In this document: one piece after another, positions 9,333-18,700 of the stretch
Numbering within the stretch: the stretch's first letter is position 1
Layout of the letters: every line of letters starts with the position of its first letter
Origin: Rhodococcus sp. W8901
GTDB lineage: Bacteria; Actinomycetota; Actinomycetes; Mycobacteriales; Mycobacteriaceae
Length of the DNA stretch: 64,000 nucleotides
Reading direction: 5' to 3'
Assembly (NCBI RefSeq): GCF_013348805.1
Contig: NZ_CP054690.1
Location: 1,364,001-1,428,000 of the forward strand
Notes under the pieces: generated by a model
What the model was told of the DNA's origin: nothing
The model's input: the letters and a program-made list of their open reading frames with translations, nothing else
Databases searched by the model: none
Position numbers and translations under genes: made by a program

Positions 9333-9545
9333 GTGGAGTGGCTGAATGAATCCCAAGCCTGCCTGCTTGTGGGTACGTCGGCGCGGTCTCTCCGCCGTTG
9401 GCGTCAGCGGGGCGACCTTCCAGAGTATCGGCAGTGCGTTGGTCGAACGATGTACCGACGTCGCGACGTCGAGGCGTGCGCAGAACTCCAGCGGAGGCGG
9501 TACATGGACCGACCGTTGCAGGGCAGGCCGAAGCTCACCGTCTGA
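9333..9545 (+). CDS. Small HTH protein, excisionase-like
   Basis: 70 residues starting at GTG 9333, preceded by GGGAGGTGA. The sequence LNESQACLLVGTSARSLRRW followed by RQRGDLPEYRQCVGRTMYRRRDV is the MerR/Xis winged-helix pattern: helix, recognition helix, then a wing with Arg. The upstream 99 bases contain two closely spaced GGCCAAC motifs (9262-9281), possible operators. A role as recombination directionality factor or repressor is inferred. Confidence 0.6.
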   Translation: MEWLNESQACLLVGTSARSLRRWRQRGDLPEYRQCVGRTMYRRRDVEACAELQRRRYMDRPLQGRPKLTV

Positions 9546-9625
9546 CCGGTCAACCGAACGCACCATAAAGGCCCCCAGCTTCCACGCTGCCGGGCTGAAT
9601 CAGCATGCCCGAAGGGAAGTTCCAC

Positions 9626-9805
9626 ATGAATGCTCGTCTCGTCACGATCGGAGACGCCGCCGCCTACCTCGGCTGCTCGACGCGAACAGTACGCCGGTAC
9701 ATATCTGCCGGCCGAATCGAGGCCTATCGCGTCGGTAACCGAATGATCCGAGTCGATAGCGCCGAACTTGACCGACTGCTCCGGCCGCTTGCTCACATGG
9801 CCTGA
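9626..9805 (+). CDS. Excisionase-family DNA-binding protein
   Basis: 59 residues from ATG 9626 (GAAGGGA upstream). Clear excisionase (HTH_17) pattern: LVTIGDAAAYLGCSTRTVRR followed by YISAGRIEAYRVGNRMIRVD. This is the better candidate for the Xis of the element, acting with the integrase in excision. It sits in a run of short, closely spaced genes on the plus strand. Confidence 0.7.
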   Translation: MNARLVTIGDAAAYLGCSTRTVRRYISAGRIEAYRVGNRMIRVDSAELDRLLRPLAHMA

Positions 9806-9827
9806 ACACACCGAGAGGAACCGAGAG

Positions 9828-10001
9828 ATGAGTTACCGCAACAGTACATACAACGTGCTCGAACACTACTCGCCGAGGGCGGACCGAACTCTGTACCGGG
9901 TGGTCCCGACCGCCATCACCCGCGAGTGGCGACTGAACGAGGACGAGATCCGAGCCCTACATGGGGCGCTGGGTGAGGCGATCGAGCGTTACGGCCTGTA
10001 G
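9828..10001 (+). CDS. Hypothetical protein of the early region
   Basis: 57 residues from ATG 9828 (GAGAGGAACCGAGAG upstream). Sequence features: TLYRVVPTAITREWRLNEDE and a C-terminal helix EIRALHGALGEAIERYGL. No domain recognised. It starts 22 bases after the excisionase stop, so they are probably co-transcribed. Confidence 0.5.
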   Translation: MSYRNSTYNVLEHYSPRADRTLYRVVPTAITREWRLNEDEIRALHGALGEAIERYGL

Positions 10002-11135
10002 GCCACCGGCATAGCTGACTGATTGAGACATGGTGCCGCATAACTCGCGGACGACGAGAAGAGGAACTATTGATTGACGCGAACTGGAATGAGATTCCAG
10101 ACCCCCAGGTGTGGAAGGCCACCGACCTAGAAGGCTCACGCCGAATGGAATGGCTCGCCACCGGGCGGCTCCCATCAGGCGCAGTCACTTACATGCTGGG
10201 TCCCGAGGGGATCGGCAAGAGCCTGTTCCTTGTCTGGCTGACGGCGATCATCACGACCGGGCGGGAGTTCAAGGCGTTCGGCATCCCGCAGCGGCCACCG
10301 AGCAATGTTGTGCTCGTGCTCACCGAGGACGACTGGGCGACCATCGCGCGTCCCCGCCTTGAGACGGCAGGCGCTGACCTGGACTACGTGCGGGTGATCT
10401 GCACGGATAGTGACGGGTCTGGCTCTCCGGAGTTTCCTCGTGACATCGAGTTGGTCGAAGGGGCTGCTGAGGATGCAGCGTTGGTGATTGTCGACGCGTG
10501 GGCGGACACGCTGCCATCGAACCTGTCGGTGAAGGATCCGCAGCAGGCTCGGCAGGCGTTGCATCCGTGGAAGGAAGTGGCGTCGAGGACTGGGGTGTCG
10601 ATCTTGCTGTCGGGGCATACGAATCGTGAGAAGGGCGGCAACGTCCGCAACGCGTACGGCATGACGGCGGAGCTTCGCAAGAAGGCGCGAATGACGCTGC
10701 TCGCACAGCCTGACCCAGATGAGGACGGTGTACTGGTGATCGGGCCGGAGAAGTCGAATGTGACTGCCCCAGTGGTGGCATCCCGATTCCGCATCGAGTC
10801 GGTCCAGGTGTTCGAACCGTCTGACGATGGTGATGGGACGGTGCCGCGAATGGACTGGGCTGGAGACGCCGAGCAGTCAGCGCGCGAACTGTTCGTAGCC
10901 GCTGCCGCTGCCGAGAGTGGGGAAGTCGGCGATGACCGCGACGACATCGACGCGTGGCTGAAGGCGTTCCTGTCCGAGAATCCTGACTGCCGCCAGAAGG
11001 CGAACGACGTGTTCACTGCGGCTGACGCTGCCGGCTATTCGAGGGACAAGGCGAAGCGGGCGAAGGCGCGGCTGAATGTTGATGCAGTCCGGGAGGGCTC
11101 GTGCTGGTACTGGGTTCTGCCGGTGGAAGGGAGCA

Positions 11136-12128
11136 CTAGTTGTACTGCCCATGGACGTTGATCAACCTGCTGAAGGGAACGTTCCTGCCGATGGCGGAGT
11201 GCTGCCGGTGGTGATTGTAGGTGTGCAACCATCCCGGCAGTGCTGCCCGTCTGGCCTGTTCTGACTGGTAGTGGCGGGCGAAGGCCCATTCGGCGGCCAT
11301 GGTGCGGTGGAAGCGTTCGATCTTGCCGTTGGTTTGAGGCCGGTACGGGCGGGTGCGTTTGTGGATGACCGCGAGCTCGGTGCAGGCCTGCTTCCACAGG
11401 TGCGAGCGGTAGCAGCCGCCGTTGTCCGACAGGACCCGTTCGACCGTGACGCCGCGGGCGGCGAACCACGACACTGCCCGTCGTAGCACTCCGACCGCGG
11501 TGGCGGCGGTCTCGTCGTCGTGGATCTCGGCGTAAGCGACGCGGGAATGGTCGTCGATCACGGTGTGCACGAATGCGTGCCCGAGGAGGACATCGCGATG
11601 GCGGCTGCGTTTCGTGCCGGGAGTGGTCTTGCGGTTCTGCCAGCCCTGTGGACGCCCGACGTAGCGCCAGCCACCACCGTTGGGGATGTTGCCGAGTTTC
11701 TTGACGTCGACGTGGATCATCGAACCCGGATACGGGTGTTCGTAGCGGCGGATCACTTCGCCGGTGCGGATGTCGATGTGGGACAGGCGATTGAGTCGGC
11801 AGCGGACCAGGACGGCGTGCACGGTCGAGGCCGGCATGTCCAGCCGCGACGCGATCGCTTGCGGGGACAGTCGGCGTCGCCACCGCAGATCGACGATCTT
11901 GCGTTTGGTCGGTTCCGGAGTGCGATTCGGGCTCCGGTGCGGCCGGCTGGATCGGTCGACCATGCCGGCCTCGCCCATCTCCTGATAGCGGCCCGCCCAT
12001 CTCTTGGCGGTCGGCCAGGACACGTTGAAGTGTTCCGCGGCCGTGCTGATGGGCCAGCCCTCGTCGACGATGCGGCGGGCGAGCAGCAGTCGCCCGCGTG
12101 GGGTCAGTGGTGCGTTAGCGTGGACCAC
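11136..12128 (-). CDS. IS481-family DDE transposase
   Basis: 330 residues from GTG 12128. The N-terminal HTH (RGRLLLARRIVDEGWPIS, then SWPTAKRWAGRYQEMG) and a second HTH are followed by an integrase-core domain with the DDE triad: HVDVKKLG, VLSDNGGCY and NGKIERFHR. Full length for the family and apparently intact. Its TAG stop codon lies within the target-site duplication rather than inside the element, so termination depends on the insertion site. Confidence 0.9.
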   Translation of the reverse strand: MVHANAPLTPRGRLLLARRIVDEGWPISTAAEHFNVSWPTAKRWAGRYQEMGEAGMVDRSSRPHRSPNRTPEPTKRKIVDLRWRRRLSPQAIASRLDMPASTVHAVLVRCRLNRLSHIDIRTGEVIRRYEHPYPGSMIHVDVKKLGNIPNGGGWRYVGRPQGWQNRKTTPGTKRSRHRDVLLGHAFVHTVIDDHSRVAYAEIHDDETAATAVGVLRRAVSWFAARGVTVERVLSDNGGCYRSHLWKQACTELAVIHKRTRPYRPQTNGKIERFHRTMAAEWAFARHYQSEQARRAALPGWLHTYNHHRQHSAIGRNVPFSRLINVHGQYN

Positions 12129-12252
12129 GAAGGTCTCCTGTCGGTGAGTGGGTGTCTAAGCAACTCCACTTCACGACAGGAGACCTTCTTCGTTCAACGA
12201 CCGGCTACAGCGTGTCGTCGCAATCGTTCAACCAACCTGCCTGGGCAGTACA
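11141..12252. mobile_element. IS481-family insertion sequence
   Basis: 1112 bp with perfect terminal repeats TGTACTGCCCA (left) and its complement at the right end. It is flanked by ACTAGT direct repeats at 11135-11140 and 12253-12258. Because ACTAGT is palindromic, the ends could also be placed 1 bp outward with a 4-bp CTAG duplication. It carries one transposase gene on the minus strand. Confidence 0.9.
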
Positions 12253-12415
12253 ACTAGTACCCCTATCTCCTCTTCATGCTCTCTTACTCCCTTGCAGGTC
12301 AGCAATGCACCCTTGCACAGTGAAGAGAGCAAGGGAGCAAAGGGGGCAAGCGTGGAGACATACCAAGGGCGCACCCTTGGCCACTGGCGAATGTCTGGGG
12401 AACCGGTGATCGCCA

Positions 12416-12592
12416 ATGTCTGACACCTCCTACATCGAACGAATCCCAACCGACCTCACCATCCACGGCACGCTCGAACCATGCCAGATCCCACGGTGCC
12501 GAAGATCAAGACGCGCCCCAACCGAACGGTGCTGCCTCCAAGACGGGGACGGCTGGCAGCACTGGACCCGGCGAACCTGCATCGCCGACTAA
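12416..12592 (+). CDS. Small Cys-containing hypothetical protein
   Basis: 58 residues, start overlapping the end of the restored ATPase frame by 8 bases, which supports a real, translationally coupled gene. It contains Cys pairs (CQIPRC and CC, plus a Cys near the end) and basic patches, suggesting a small zinc-binding fold, but no family is recognised. Confidence 0.5.
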   Translation: MSDTSYIERIPTDLTIHGTLEPCQIPRCRRSRRAPTERCCLQDGDGWQHWTRRTCIAD

Positions 12593-12603
12593 GTAGAAGC
12601 CAC

Positions 12604-12630
12604 AGGGGCATCCACTGATGGGTGCCCCTT
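12604..12630 (+). terminator. Hairpin after the small Cys protein
   Basis: AGGGGCATCC and GGGTGCCCCT form a stem with a short loop just after the stop at 12592. No long T run follows, so it is either a weak terminator or a phage-type regulatory hairpin. Confidence 0.45.
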
Positions 12631-12648
12631 CGTCATGTCAGGAGCCAG

Positions 12649-13290
12649 ATGCGGATAACCACAACCGCCGAAGAGTTGCGGGTTCTCCTCGCTACCTCTG
12701 AACTATTCGTCAGCCGCGACTCGAAGCACCCCAGCCTCCACGTCGTCATCCTCGAACGCCACAAGGGCAAAGTGCTCGCCGCGTCCACCGACCGATTCCG
12801 GTTCGCACTGACCGCCATCGAGGCCGACTTTGACCACGTGCCCGAGGACTGGCGGATCGCGCTCGATGTCGCGGACATACGCACACTCACGACATCACTG
12901 AAATCGCTAGGCGGTGTACGCCAGCGCCGGCAGATCGAGACAACCATCCACGATCAGGACGGGAAGCTCACAGTCTCGACACCGACAGCAGAGTGGACGT
13001 TCGACCGTGCCGAGAACCAGGTGCCCGACTGGCGTGGCCTATTCAGTGCGACACCATCCGCATCTGGTGGTGTGCCGGCACTCGTGAACCCTGGTCTGCT
13101 CGCCGATGCTGCACGTGCCGCTCGCGGCTCAAAGGACATGGCGCTCATCGAATTGTCTGCTAACTCGACACGCCCAGCTCGAATCACCATCGGTGACCAC
13201 ACCACGATCCTGCTCATGCCCGTTGGCCCAACCAGAGAGAACACGGTCGGCCGGCGTCTACACAAGGAACTCGGAATCGAATGCCAGTGA
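12649..13290 (+). CDS. Sliding-clamp-like protein (DNA polymerase III beta-like)
   Basis: 213 residues from ATG 12649 (CAGGAGC upstream). The pattern resembles two of the three repeats of a bacterial beta clamp: LHVVILERHKGKVLAASTDR (compare the clamp strand with ATDGHRL), LTVSTPTAEWTFDRAENQ, VPDWRGLF, and a C-terminal IGDHTTILLMPVGP like the clamp's final LLMPVR strand. Full clamps are about 370-390 residues, so this is a shortened form. It may recruit host polymerase to the element or mimic the host clamp. It follows the ATPase in what looks like a replication module. Confidence 0.6.
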   Translation: MRITTTAEELRVLLATSELFVSRDSKHPSLHVVILERHKGKVLAASTDRFRFALTAIEADFDHVPEDWRIALDVADIRTLTTSLKSLGGVRQRRQIETTIHDQDGKLTVSTPTAEWTFDRAENQVPDWRGLFSATPSASGGVPALVNPGLLADAARAARGSKDMALIELSANSTRPARITIGDHTTILLMPVGPTRENTVGRRLHKELGIECQ

Positions 13291-13328
13291 CAGTCATACG
13301 AAAACAATCAACGATCAGGGAGGGGACA

Positions 13329-13751
13329 GTGGCGAAGCCACGAGTGACGGACAGCGACGAGCGCACCGCTGAGGAGATGGTGCAGGCGCTACGCGACGGG
13401 GACGACGCGGCGTTCAGGCGTGCACAGGACAGTTGCTTCGAACGCTGGTATGGCGTCGAGGGAACGATGTTCGCTCTCGCATCGAAGCTGTCCAAGTTGG
13501 ACAGTCGGACAGACGAACCAGAGCCGGCCAAGTCCCGACCAGGCACCTACGGGAAGCAGCCCAAGCCAATCACTACAGAGAAAGAGAACGTCACAGTGAC
13601 AGAACAGCAGAAGCAGATAGACAGCCTCGCAGCGAAAGTCGAAGTACTACGAGACGCACTGAAGGAAACCGACAATCGGATCGACCGAATCGTAGGTGCC
13701 CTCGAAGCGTTCGCGGATGTCCTCGAAGAGGATCCGGAGGCACTGGCGTGA
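13329..13751 (+). CDS. Phage-type hypothetical protein with C-terminal coiled coil
   Basis: 140 residues from GTG 13329, selected because AGGGAGGGGAC lies just upstream. An ATG at 13281 that overlaps the clamp gene is an alternative. N-terminal helix EEMVQALRDGDDAAFRRAQ, a Pro/Lys-rich linker, then a heptad-like region (QKQIDSLAAKVEVLRDALKE). The stop overlaps the next start (GTGA), implying coupling. No family recognised. Confidence 0.6.
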   Translation: MAKPRVTDSDERTAEEMVQALRDGDDAAFRRAQDSCFERWYGVEGTMFALASKLSKLDSRTDEPEPAKSRPGTYGKQPKPITTEKENVTVTEQQKQIDSLAAKVEVLRDALKETDNRIDRIVGALEAFADVLEEDPEALA

Positions 13752-14173
13752 GTGAGCAGAACACCGAGGTGGAGCAGGTCGACACCGGACAGCCCAACGA
13801 ACAGATCGTTGAAGACGGCACCGAACCCGACCTCGCCGCGCTCGAACACCAACGACAGATCGCCGACCTCACCGAACAACTCGAAGCCGCGAACCAGGCG
13901 CTCGCCCGCCGTGATGAGCAGATCGAGAAGCACCGGGTGGCCGAACTGAAGAAGCAGATCGGCACCACCCACGAAGTCGACCCAACTCTGCTCCACGGCA
14001 GCACCGTCGAAGAGTTGGAGGCACACGCTATCCAGCTCACAGCATGGCGCAAGACCGTCGAGGCGAAGGTCGTACCCCAACGGCGCGTCCCACTTCGATC
14101 CGGCTACGTCCGGGAGTCGAACTACATGAACGCCCGACAACGCGCCGTGCACGGCGCCCGCAACTCCTTCTAA
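13748..14173 (+). CDS. Scaffold-like coiled-coil phage protein
   Basis: 141 residues from GTG 13748. An acidic N-terminus and a long coiled coil (IADLTEQLEAANQALARRDE) are followed by EVDPTLLHGSTVEELEAHA, a motif I associate with actinophage capsid scaffolding proteins (a '...LLxGxTxEEL...A' segment), and a basic C-terminal tail. No capsid protein gene is adjacent, which is unusual for a scaffold. A role in redirecting helper capsid assembly is a speculative alternative. Confidence 0.45.
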   Translation: MSEQNTEVEQVDTGQPNEQIVEDGTEPDLAALEHQRQIADLTEQLEAANQALARRDEQIEKHRVAELKKQIGTTHEVDPTLLHGSTVEELEAHAIQLTAWRKTVEAKVVPQRRVPLRSGYVRESNYMNARQRAVHGARNSF

Positions 14174-14190
14174 CTAGCAAAGGACCACCA

Positions 14191-14838
14191 ATGACCTCAA
14201 ACATCAACTTCCATCCCATCCCGCAGAGCCAGCAGGCGACAGTGGAAAACTTCAAAGCCAGCATCGGACGCTACGTGGACACCAACCGCGTGGACAGCAT
14301 CAAGGCCTCGCACAAGGCCCAACTCGAAGCCATCCGGAAGGACCCTCGCCTCACCGCAGAAGGCAAGCGGAGCGAGCTAGCCAAGGCGCACGTCGCGTCC
14401 AGAGATCAGATGAACGAACTGCGAACCCAGTTCAAGACTGGACTCGCCGCCGACAAGCTTCGAATCCAACGGCGACTGTTCGGATCCGTCACCGCAGACC
14501 CGACCGACATCGTGTCAGCCCGAGACGCACACGAACGGGCAAGCCGAATCAGCAGCCAGCAGGACGCCATCACGCTCCTCGAGCGGGCACAAATCACAGG
14601 CGACACTGCACTGAGCCGGGCCATCTTCCACCAGGCGGCCCGACACAACTGGAACGAGGCCATCACCACCCACGCAGAGACCAGCCCCGGCGCGGCAGAC
14701 GGGCTCAAGGAGCTACGAGACCTTCCCGAGGGCGACATGACCGAGAACCTCGCCTTCGCACTCCCACTGCCCAACGAGTTCGTCGGCATGACCGCTAAGG
14801 GCGTGGACGCCGAGCTGCGGAAGTACGCGGACGAATGA
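14191..14838 (+). CDS. Helical actinophage structural-module protein of unknown function
   Basis: 215 residues from ATG 14191 (AAAGGACC upstream). Almost entirely predicted helix: KASHKAQLEAIRKDPRLTAE, GKRSELAKAHVASRDQMNEL, RRLFGSVTADPTD, then IFHQAARHNWNEAI and a helical C-terminus. It resembles hypothetical proteins found in head-tail modules of actinophages, but I cannot name a function. It is too short and too helical to be an HK97-type capsid protein. Confidence 0.55.
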   Translation: MTSNINFHPIPQSQQATVENFKASIGRYVDTNRVDSIKASHKAQLEAIRKDPRLTAEGKRSELAKAHVASRDQMNELRTQFKTGLAADKLRIQRRLFGSVTADPTDIVSARDAHERASRISSQQDAITLLERAQITGDTALSRAIFHQAARHNWNEAITTHAETSPGAADGLKELRDLPEGDMTENLAFALPLPNEFVGMTAKGVDAELRKYADE

Positions 14839-14985
14839 TCAGGCCGGCACAAGGCAAGCCAGGCACCAGCACGACGCCGTCCAGCCCTCAGGGGTGGGGG
14901 AGGGGTCTCGACAAGACCGATGGCGGCCCCTCAGGCATTGCTGCCAAAACCTACTTAACCCGAATTTTCCACACCTGGAATCTTG

Positions 14986-15255
14986 ATGGCTGACGGTGGA
15001 TTGGTGGCTGCATCGCTGACGGGAGACCACATGACGGCGCTCAGGGCATTGCGGCGTCGGTTGGCTACGGCGATTGATGAGTGTGGGTCGAAGCGGGATC
15101 TGGCGGCTTTGTCTCGGCAGTACATGCTCGTGATGAAGGCAGTGGATCGACGCTGCGCACCCATACGGATCAATCTGTCGCCTGCCGAGGTGATCGCTGC
15201 ACGGAGGGCTGCACGGTCGGGTGTGAAGGCCGTGAGTCGGGGTGTGAAGCGCTAG
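14986..15255 (+). CDS. Small phage protein, possibly terminase small subunit-like
   Basis: 89 residues from ATG 14986 (a TTG at 14983 is possible). It has SLTGDHMTALRALRRRLATA and DLAALSRQYMLVMKAVD, then a basic tail rich in Ala/Arg. The 'RxRLAxAIDxCxSxRDLAALSRQL' pattern occurs in small terminase-like proteins of actinophages; this assignment is by recollection of pattern, not alignment. The gap 14839-14985 has only a GC-rich segment and no gene. Confidence 0.4.
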   Translation: MADGGLVAASLTGDHMTALRALRRRLATAIDECGSKRDLAALSRQYMLVMKAVDRRCAPIRINLSPAEVIAARRAARSGVKAVSRGVKR

Positions 15256-15340
15256 GGGCGTTTCGGTGGTGTTGGGGCTGTGCCGGCTTGGTGCGGCCCC
15301 TTTTTCATGCCCGGATTACGGGCGGAAGTGGAGATAGACG

Positions 15341-15655
15341 ATGGGGAACAACGATCCGTTCAACGCGGAGATTCAGGCGGCGGCTGGCGAACTGTGGGGA
15401 TCGCTGATCGCGACAGACGGCGACCGGGATTGGGCGCTGATGCTGATCGCTGCTTCGGCAATGAAGTATCAGGAGCGGTTCAACGAGGTGGCGTCGCTGG
15501 CGCTGGTTCTGATGGCGTCTCAGGGTTGGCGCACTGCGCTGAAGATGCTCGCCGAGAAGGGGGTTGATGCGGAAGCGGTGCGGCAGCGGGTTGTGGGTGA
15601 TGTGTTCACGGATCTTCTCGCGGAGGTTGTTGCGGCGCAGCAGCAGTCGGTGTAG
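15341..15655 (+). CDS. Phage hypothetical protein
   Basis: 104 residues from ATG 15341 (GGAG upstream). Helical, with ELWGSLIATDGDRDWALMLI and GWRTALKMLAEKGVDAEAV. No membrane segment strong enough for a holin. It lies just before the tape-measure gene, where tailed phages normally carry tail assembly chaperones with a programmed frameshift. No second overlapping frame is visible here. Confidence 0.5.
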   Translation: MGNNDPFNAEIQAAAGELWGSLIATDGDRDWALMLIAASAMKYQERFNEVASLALVLMASQGWRTALKMLAEKGVDAEAVRQRVVGDVFTDLLAEVVAAQQQSV

Positions 15656-15671
15656 CAGCAACTCGGTCTAC

Positions 15672-15713
15672 CGGCGGTTCCCCATCTCGGGGGGCCGCCT
15701 TCTTTGTTTGTTT
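15672..15713 (+). terminator. Intrinsic terminator ahead of the tape-measure gene
   Basis: GGCGGTTCCCC pairs with GGGGGGCCGCC around a 4-5 base loop and is followed by TTCTTTGTTTGTTT. It stands between 15341-15655 and the tape-measure start at 15736, so tape-measure expression would need read-through, antitermination or its own promoter. Confidence 0.7.
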
Positions 15714-15735
15714 ACAGGGGAATTGGGGGTGCGGA

Positions 15736-18700
15736 ATGGCCGGTGTTGAGTTGGCTACCGCATATGTCAGCCTAGTTGCTGACACTAGTAAGTTGCCGAA
15801 GCAGGTTGGTTCGGCGTTCAAAGATATTCAGACCCAAGCTGGTGTTGCCGGTCAGGGCATGGGGTCGAAGATGGCCGCCGGGCTTGGTAACACGCTGAAG
15901 GCCGGCGCGCTTGGTGTGGCTGCTGCTGCGGGCGCGACCGCCGGCGTGGCATTCGCGAAGGGCTTTCAGCGTCTATCGGCGATCGATGGTGCTCAGGGCA
16001 AGCTCCGTGGTCTGGGGCATGACGCGGGCACCGTGCAGACGATCATGGACAACGCCCTGGCGTCGGTGAAGGGCACGGCGTTCGGGCTCGGCGACGCGGC
16101 CGGTATCGCAGCGGGTTCTGTGGCTGCAGGGATCAAGCCGGGTCAGGATCTTGAGCGGACGCTGAAGCTTGTCGGTGATGCTGCGGCGATCGCAGGCACC
16201 GATCTCGGGTCGATGGGCGCGATTTTCAACAAGGTTGCAGCGTCGAACAAGATTCAGGGCGATGTGATCGCCCAGTTGTCTGATGCCGGTATCCCAGTGA
16301 TTCAGATGCTGGGCAAGGAACTTGGCAAGTCCTCAGAGGAAGTCGTCAAGCTGGCCTCTGACGGCAAGATCAACTTCGAGACGTTCCAGAAGGCGATGGA
16401 GAAGGGGCTCGGCGGCGCTGCCCTGGAGTCCGGCAACACCGTCTCTGGTGCCTTTAAGAACATGAATGCGGCGCTTGGGCGGCTGGGTGCTGAGGCTCTG
16501 AAGCCGACGTTCGCTCGTCTCGGTGGCGGGATCGGTGGGGTCACAAGCGCGATTGACCTTGCAGCGCCGAAGGTATCCGAGTTGGCGAAGGCGCTGGATG
16601 ACAAGGTCTTTGCACAGGGTGTTCCAAAGCTGACCGACGCTTGGAAGGAACTATCAAAGTCCGACCTTGCGCAGGGCTCGCTGCACTCGCTCGTGACTAT
16701 CGGCGGGAACCTCAAAGACACGTTCGAGGGTGTCGTGCCACCCGCGAAGCGGATAGCCGAAGAGCTGGGACGGGCATCGGCTGCTATCGGTGTGAGCGGT
16801 TGGCAGACTCTGCTTGCAACTGCCGAGGCGCTGTCGTCGGTTGCGGCATCGGTCCTCGTGCCGGCGCTTGAGACTGTCGCCGGTTTGATGGAGAGCAACA
16901 CAGGCATCGTGACAGGTCTGGTCGCAGCCTGGCTGGCGTTCAAGACGATTCCTGGCCTGATCAGCCGCACTGGTGCGCCATTGTCGACGTTGAACGGACA
17001 GGCCGTGTCTGTGTCGGGGGCATTGCGGGGAATCGCCACGGCAACAGGTGGTATCACCCAGGTCGCCGGCTATGGAGCGGTTCAGATGGGCCGGTTCGGT
17101 TCGGCGGTGCAGCAGCTCGGCACCCACTCGCCTCTGATCGGCCGGTTGCAGCGAACGTTCATGGATGCTGCTGCGGGCGCGGACAGGTTCGGTCGCATGG
17201 CTGGTACGGCGGCGGTCGCGGGGCAGGGTTTGGCTACTGCCGGCGGTGGTCTGATGTCTGCGCTGGGCGGCCCTTGGGGTGTTGCGATAACGGGTGCGAC
17301 TGTGCTGGTCGGTGGTCTCGCGAGGAAGCACGCGGAAGCGGCTGCAGAGGCACGCGCACAGGAGCAGGCGACCAAGGATCTTGCTACGGCACTGGATCAG
17401 GGTTCTGGTGCGATCACTGCGGCGGTATACGGAGACAAGGCCCGTGAACTCGCCAACAACGGATCCGTCGATCAGGCGGAAAAGCTGGGTATCACCGGTA
17501 AGGAACTCACTGCGGCCAGCCTTAACATGGGCGACTACCTTCCCGCGTTCACAGAGAAGGTCAAGACCGCTGGTGTCGCTGCTGTGGAGGCGTCTCAGTT
17601 TTTCAAGACGAACTCCGACAAGATGTCTGAGCTTGGTCTGACGGCTCAGGTGGTGTCGGGTGCGTTGGCGGGCAATGCCGATGACATCGCACTGGTGAAT
17701 GCGCAGTTGCCGACACTTGGTGCGATGACTGCCGGCGGCGCGGCCACTATGGACGGTCTAGCGCATTCGCTGAAGGGCGGCGCGGAGGAGAACTACAACC
17801 TGGTTCAGTCGGTCGCCAAGTCCAATCAGGCGCTCACCGATGCACAGAAGATCCAGGCTGATTTTCAGTCGGCGGTGCGTGGAACGGCTGCCGAGACGCG
17901 CACCATGTCGGGTGATGTGGCCGAGCTTGGATTGCAGGTCCGCGAGGTACCCGATGCGAAGTCGGTCGTTGTCGACATTCCGACCGAGGATCAGAGGAAT
18001 CGGCTGCTCGGGCTCGGGATGACTATCACGGACATTCCTGGCACGAAGACGGTCACAGTGACGGCTCCGACTGAGGAAGCGGCAGCCGGGTTGACGAACT
18101 TCGTCAATCAGCAGCGGACGATCACGGTCAAGGTTCGTGCGGAGGCTGCAGCGGATGCGTACGCGGCGAATCTTGCGGCTGACATCGCGAATGGTGGCTA
18201 TGTCCACTATGCGGATGGCGGTATCCAGAACCTGCCTGGGCAGGCGAAGATCCAGCCCGGTAGCGGTGCAGGGCTGGTGCAGTGGGCTGAGGGTGAAACC
18301 GGTGGCGAGGCGTTCATTCCGCTAGCACAGTCGAAGCGGGGACGCTCCACGTCGATCCTCGCGGACGTTGCGGCACGGTTCGGGTATGGGCTGACTGCGT
18401 TCGCTGAGGGTGGAATCAACGGCATCCAAGCAGCACTCAATGCTGGGCGCTCGAACAATGGTGTGAAGTACCTGTGGGGTGGAACCGGTCCGAACGGTTG
18501 GGACTGCTCAGGTTGGGTTGGATGGCTACAGCAGATCGCTATGGGCATCGTCGGATCAACGAAACGCCTGTACACCACCTATTCGCTGCTTGATGGTTCG
18601 TTGGCTGGTTTGCAGCGCGGACTCGGTCCTGCTGGGACTCAGTTCCAGGTGGGCGTGTCGCAGGAGCACATGGCGGCAACCGTTGGTGGGCAGCCTGCCG

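Larger units (their letters stand above)
10070..12423 (+). pseudogene. RepA-like AAA ATPase gene interrupted by IS481-type element
   Basis: TTG start at 10070 (GAGGAAC upstream). Walker A GPEGIGKS near residues 44-51, Walker B ALVIVDAW near 137-144, then ILLSGHTNREKGG. This is the pattern of phage and plasmid RepA-like helicases (AAA_25), probably acting in replication initiation. The IS splits codon 357. With the IS and one 6-bp target copy removed, bases 10070-11140 join in frame to 12259-12423 (54 further codons ending in EPVIANV) to give 411 residues. In the present sequence translation reads into the IS and stops at 11161 after 363 residues. Only the C-terminal tail is altered, so partial function is possible. 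Confidence 0.85.

Noticed and set aside
15341-15735. Tail assembly chaperones with programmed frameshift
   Set aside because: No second overlapping frame and no slippery heptamer are visible before the tape-measure start.
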